Source: Caulobacteraceae bacterium
GTDB taxonomy: Bacteria > Pseudomonadota > Alphaproteobacteria > Caulobacterales > Caulobacteraceae
Reading direction: 5' to 3'
Length of the DNA: 7,567 bases
Assembly (NCBI GenBank): GCA_947452665.1
Contig: CANGEH010000098.1
Location: 1 to 7,567, forward strand
The stretch's first letter is position 1; the number at the start of each line of letters is the position of its first letter. Below the pieces are notes generated by a model that did not search any database, was not told where the DNA came from, and was given only the letters and a program-made list of their open reading frames with translations. Position numbers and translations under genes: made by a program. Below are positions 5,550 to 7,567 of this stretch, piece after piece.

Positions 5550-7428
5550 GTCGGCGCTCAAAGCGGCTGGGCTCTAGGGCCAGGCCTACCCAATGCGGCA
5601 AGGGCGAGGGATGGCCGAGCGCCTTGGCGGCAATATGCTCTGCCAAGAGCGGCGACAAGGTAAAGCCGCGACCGCCGAGGCCGCCGAGCACAAACACCCC
5701 GTCCTGACCCTCCAGCGCCCCCGCGACGGGCAAGTGATCAAGCCCCGCTGCGCGCAGGCTGGCACGGGCGTTCAATGCCTCTGGATCAATTTGCGCGGCC
5801 AGGCTGGGCACGAGGCCGGATAATTGCGCCAGGTTGCGCTGATTATCGATCACTCGGGTCTCAGTGCTGGTCTGGTCGCGGTCGTGGGTTGCGCCAAACA
5901 AGACCCCGCCAGGCATGGGAATCGCATAGCCGCTGGCGCTGATGGGCCTTGTGGTCAAGGGGCCTTGGGCGAGGCTGACCTGACCGCGCACGATCCGCAG
6001 GGGAAGGCCCGTGGCCAAGGCCGAGGTCCCGGCACCGGCGGCGATACACACACAATCGGCCAGAGCGATCACTGCGTCGTCGGCATCGCGCAAGGCCCAG
6101 GCCCCGCCTTCGCGGCCTAGGCTGGCGATCTTGGCCGGGTTCACCTTGGGCAGCCAGGCCTGAAGCACGGTGGCAGGATGCAGGACTAGGGCCCGCTTGA
6201 TCATGAGCCCGCCGCGCTCCTGAGCCTGGCCCAGATGCTGCGAGGCCTCAGCCGCGGTCAGCCGCTGAAGATCATCGGCTTCGAACAGGTCCAGTGCCGC
6301 AAGCCGGTCAAACCGGTCCTGATCGGCGGGATGAGCTTCCAACTGCAGGGCGCCCAGGTCCAAAATCGCTTGAGGCGTTTCTAAGGCATAGCTGCGCACC
6401 GCATGGTCAAAGCCTTGCGCATAGAGGTGGGCCGAGGCCCCGTCGCCCAGATCCAGCCTTGGCGTTACCAGGGCCGCTGGATTGCCAGACCCGCCGGCGC
6501 CTTGGCCGCTCTGGTCATAAATGGCCGCTTCTGCGCCAAGCCGGGCAAAGGCACGGGCGAGGCAGGCCCCAGCAATGCCAGCGCCAATAATGGCCACCCG
6601 CGCAGGTCTGGGCCGCTCTGGGCAAACCGCTGCGGGGCTGGGCCAGATCGCTTCGAGCCGTTCGCGCTTGCGACCAAAGCCGGGCCGCTTAGCCACCTCA
6701 AAGCCCTGCTCGGCCAGGCCCCGCCGCACGGCGCCCGCGACGGTAAAGGTGGCGACCATGGCGCCCGGTGCACTATGGGCGGCTATCTGTTCCAGAACCT
6801 CGGCACGCCACATTTGCGGATTGGTTGCCGGGGAAAACCCGTCGAGAAACCAGGCATTGGCGCGCCCGTCCCAGGCCTTTAGGGCGCTCAAGGCCTCCAT
6901 AATCGCGACATCGATAAAAACGCCTAGGTCTGGCAGGCTGATGCGGTGAAAGCCGCGCGCCTGGCCCGGCCACTGGGCCAAGAGCCTTTCGGCCAGATCT
7001 GAAATCTCGGGCCAGGCGGCCAAGGCCCGCCGCGCCTGGGCCTTGGACAAGGGGTGGGCTTCTAGGGTAAAGATGTGCAGGTGGCCGCCCTTGGGCCCCT
7101 GGCTGCGCCACAGGCGAATCAGGGCCAATAGGTTTAAGCCCGTGCCAAGGCCAAGTTCGCCAACCACGAATCGGTCACGGCCTGCCCAGGCTTCGGGCAG
7201 GTTGCAGCCCTTTAGGAAGACGGCCTCGGATTCGGCTAGGCCGTCTTGTGCAGAAAAATACACATCGCCATAGAGGCTCGAGCGCGGGATGCCGTTTTGG
7301 TCCCAGACCAATGGGGTCAAGTCTTGGGGCCTTAGGGGGTCAGGACGGTCTTGGGGCAAGAACCCACGCTCCTGAAAATACGGATCTGGCAGATGCAACG
7401 GGTCCCAAAACGAAGAAAGGCCGCCCAA
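5524..7428 (-). CDS. mnmC: MnmC, bifunctional tRNA U34 methyltransferase / FAD oxidoreductase
   Basis: MnmC completes mnm5(s2)U at the wobble position of tRNAs for Lys, Glu, Gln and others. Its FAD domain removes the carboxymethyl group from cmnm5U, and its methyltransferase domain (MnmD, DUF752) methylates the resulting nm5U with S-adenosylmethionine. In the 634-residue frame the MnmD domain spans about 40-263: YGDVYFSAQDGLAES (53-67), the SAM loop ELGLGTGLN (91-99), and FLDGFSPATNPQMW (194-207). The DAO-type FAD domain spans about 276-605: VAIIGAGIAGACLA (278-291) dinucleotide fold, GNPAALVTPRL (315-325), and GGLGGRGFTLSPLLAE (582-597). Both halves look intact. The start is uncertain. The outermost TTG (7428) lies inside a terminator hairpin, and family proteins begin close to the VWDQNG segment. 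TTG 7359 (residue 24), with AGGAG nine bases upstream, is a better candidate and would give 611 residues. The gene ends 7 bases from the convergent GGDEF-EAL gene. Confidence 0.94.
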   Translation of the reverse strand: MGGLSSFWDPLHLPDPYFQERGFLPQDRPDPLRPQDLTPLVWDQNGIPRSSLYGDVYFSAQDGLAESEAVFLKGCNLPEAWAGRDRFVVGELGLGTGLNLLALIRLWRSQGPKGGHLHIFTLEAHPLSKAQARRALAAWPEISDLAERLLAQWPGQARGFHRISLPDLGVFIDVAIMEALSALKAWDGRANAWFLDGFSPATNPQMWRAEVLEQIAAHSAPGAMVATFTVAGAVRRGLAEQGFEVAKRPGFGRKRERLEAIWPSPAAVCPERPRPARVAIIGAGIAGACLARAFARLGAEAAIYDQSGQGAGGSGNPAALVTPRLDLGDGASAHLYAQGFDHAVRSYALETPQAILDLGALQLEAHPADQDRFDRLAALDLFEADDLQRLTAAEASQHLGQAQERGGLMIKRALVLHPATVLQAWLPKVNPAKIASLGREGGAWALRDADDAVIALADCVCIAAGAGTSALATGLPLRIVRGQVSLAQGPLTTRPISASGYAIPMPGGVLFGATHDRDQTSTETRVIDNQRNLAQLSGLVPSLAAQIDPEALNARASLRAAGLDHLPVAGALEGQDGVFVLGGLGGRGFTLSPLLAEHIAAKALGHPSPLPHWVGLALEPSRFERRRLRRQTHP

Positions 7429-7440
7429 GCGGGCGGCCCA
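7409..7440 (-). terminator. Rho-independent terminator of the Ala-rich-tail gene
   Basis: On the - strand, a perfect 8-bp GC-only stem, GGCCGCCC with GGGCGGCC (7421-7428 and 7433-7440), closes a 4-base loop. It is followed immediately by a T-rich stretch, TTTCTTCGTTTT (7420-7409). It lies 27 bases past the TAA of the gene entering from the right, the expected place for its terminator. It overlaps the most upstream possible start of mnmC (7428) and so separates mnmC from that gene. In the + direction the following sequence lacks a T tract, so the signal is one-directional. Confidence 0.8.
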
Positions 7441-7447
7441 TCCCCAT

Positions 7448-7469
7448 AAGTTTCGCTAAAGCGAAGCTT
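7448..7469 (-). other. Hairpin overlapping the stop codon of the Ala-rich-tail gene
   Basis: The arms AAGTTTCGC (7448-7456) and GCGAAGCTT (7461-7469) pair with a single mismatched position (T/G in + strand terms) around a 4-base TAAA loop. The - strand stop codon TAA (7470-7468) is partly inside the stem. It stands 7 bases upstream of the terminator hairpin, forming a tandem pair at the 3' end of the transcript. It could protect the 3' end or slow ribosomes or polymerase, but no poly-U follows it. The structure is seen; the role is inferred. Confidence 0.4.
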
Positions 7470-7567
7470 ACTTCTTTTCGGCAGTGGTGGTCGCGTCGGC
7501 AGGCGCAGCAGCTGCGTCGGTCGCGGCGGTAGCAGCAGCAGCGTCAGCAGCAGGAGCAGCGGACTCA
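7468..7567 (-). CDS. C-terminal tail of an Ala-rich protein (partial, cut by window edge)
   Basis: Only the last 32 complete codons plus the TAA stop are in the window. The tail is dominated by alanine with scattered Asp, Thr and Pro, includes PADATTTAEKK as its final residues, and is encoded largely by GCT/GCC repeats. The frame is supported by the absence of stops, the TAA, and the terminator placed correctly behind it. Such low-complexity Ala/Pro/Asp tails with a Lys-rich end occur on many unrelated bacterial proteins, including DNA-binding and envelope proteins, so no function is assigned. It is transcribed in the same direction as mnmC but separated from it by the terminator at 7409-7440. 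Confidence 0.7.
   Translation of the reverse strand, partial: ESAAPAADAAAATAATDAAAAPADATTTAEKK

Noticed and set aside
6403..6882. 159-codon + strand open frame, with other + strand frames across 5593-7532
   Set aside because: They lie antisense to mnmC, whose conserved motifs are in the - strand frame; high GC creates long stop-free antisense frames. Their translations are low-complexity Ala/Gly/Arg/Pro with no recognisable domain.
7530..7560. AGC/GCT trinucleotide repeats that might suggest a microsatellite or repeat array
   Set aside because: They are in frame as alanine codons of a low-complexity C-terminal tail; no extended exact repeat unit or spacer pattern is present.
1..7567. tRNA genes, CRISPR arrays, insertion sequences, attachment sites
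   Set aside because: None was recognised: no cloverleaf, no regularly spaced repeats, no transposase or integrase, and nearly all DNA is accounted for by the coding regions described.

Overview
The window looks like a chromosomal segment of a Gram-negative bacterium, most likely an alphaproteobacterium of moderately high GC. This is an inference from the gene set: a YdcH/DUF465 protein, a fused two-domain MnmC, a PseB/PseC pair, a beta-class-like GST, and frequent TTG/GTG starts. No ribosomal marker is present, so a genus cannot be named. I see no mobile element, CRISPR array, tRNA or rRNA.

Layout from left to right. A short + strand gene (25-198) encodes a DUF465/YdcH helical protein. It ends 1 nt before the convergent - strand pair pseB-pseC (2494 down to 200), which encodes the first two steps of CMP-pseudaminic acid synthesis, the sugar usually attached to flagellin. 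The 113 bp ahead of pseB hold an extended imperfect stem-loop and a possible promoter. Next, on the - strand, is a glutathione S-transferase-like gene (3234-2608). An AT-rich 146-bp divergent intergenic region separates it from a + strand gene (3381-5516) for a membrane-anchored GGDEF-EAL protein. Its cyclase motif is degenerate (GGDLF) while its EAL phosphodiesterase residues are intact. That gene converges, with a 7-nt gap, on mnmC (- strand, 5524 to about 7428), which encodes the bifunctional tRNA U34 modification enzyme. Upstream of mnmC, a - strand gene enters from the right edge. Only its Ala-rich C-terminal tail is visible, followed by two hairpins. The second is a convincing intrinsic terminator that overlaps the most upstream possible mnmC start.

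Functionally, pseB-pseC (flagellin glycosylation) and the predicted c-di-GMP phosphodiesterase could both serve motility, but they lie on opposite strands with the GST between them, so there is no operon-level evidence for joint control. mnmC, the GST and the DUF465 gene look like ordinary housekeeping neighbours. I found no clearly new multi-gene system. The least explained signals are the pseB leader stem-loop, the terminator/mnmC start overlap, and a strong excess of the heptamer GGCCAAG/CTTGGCC.
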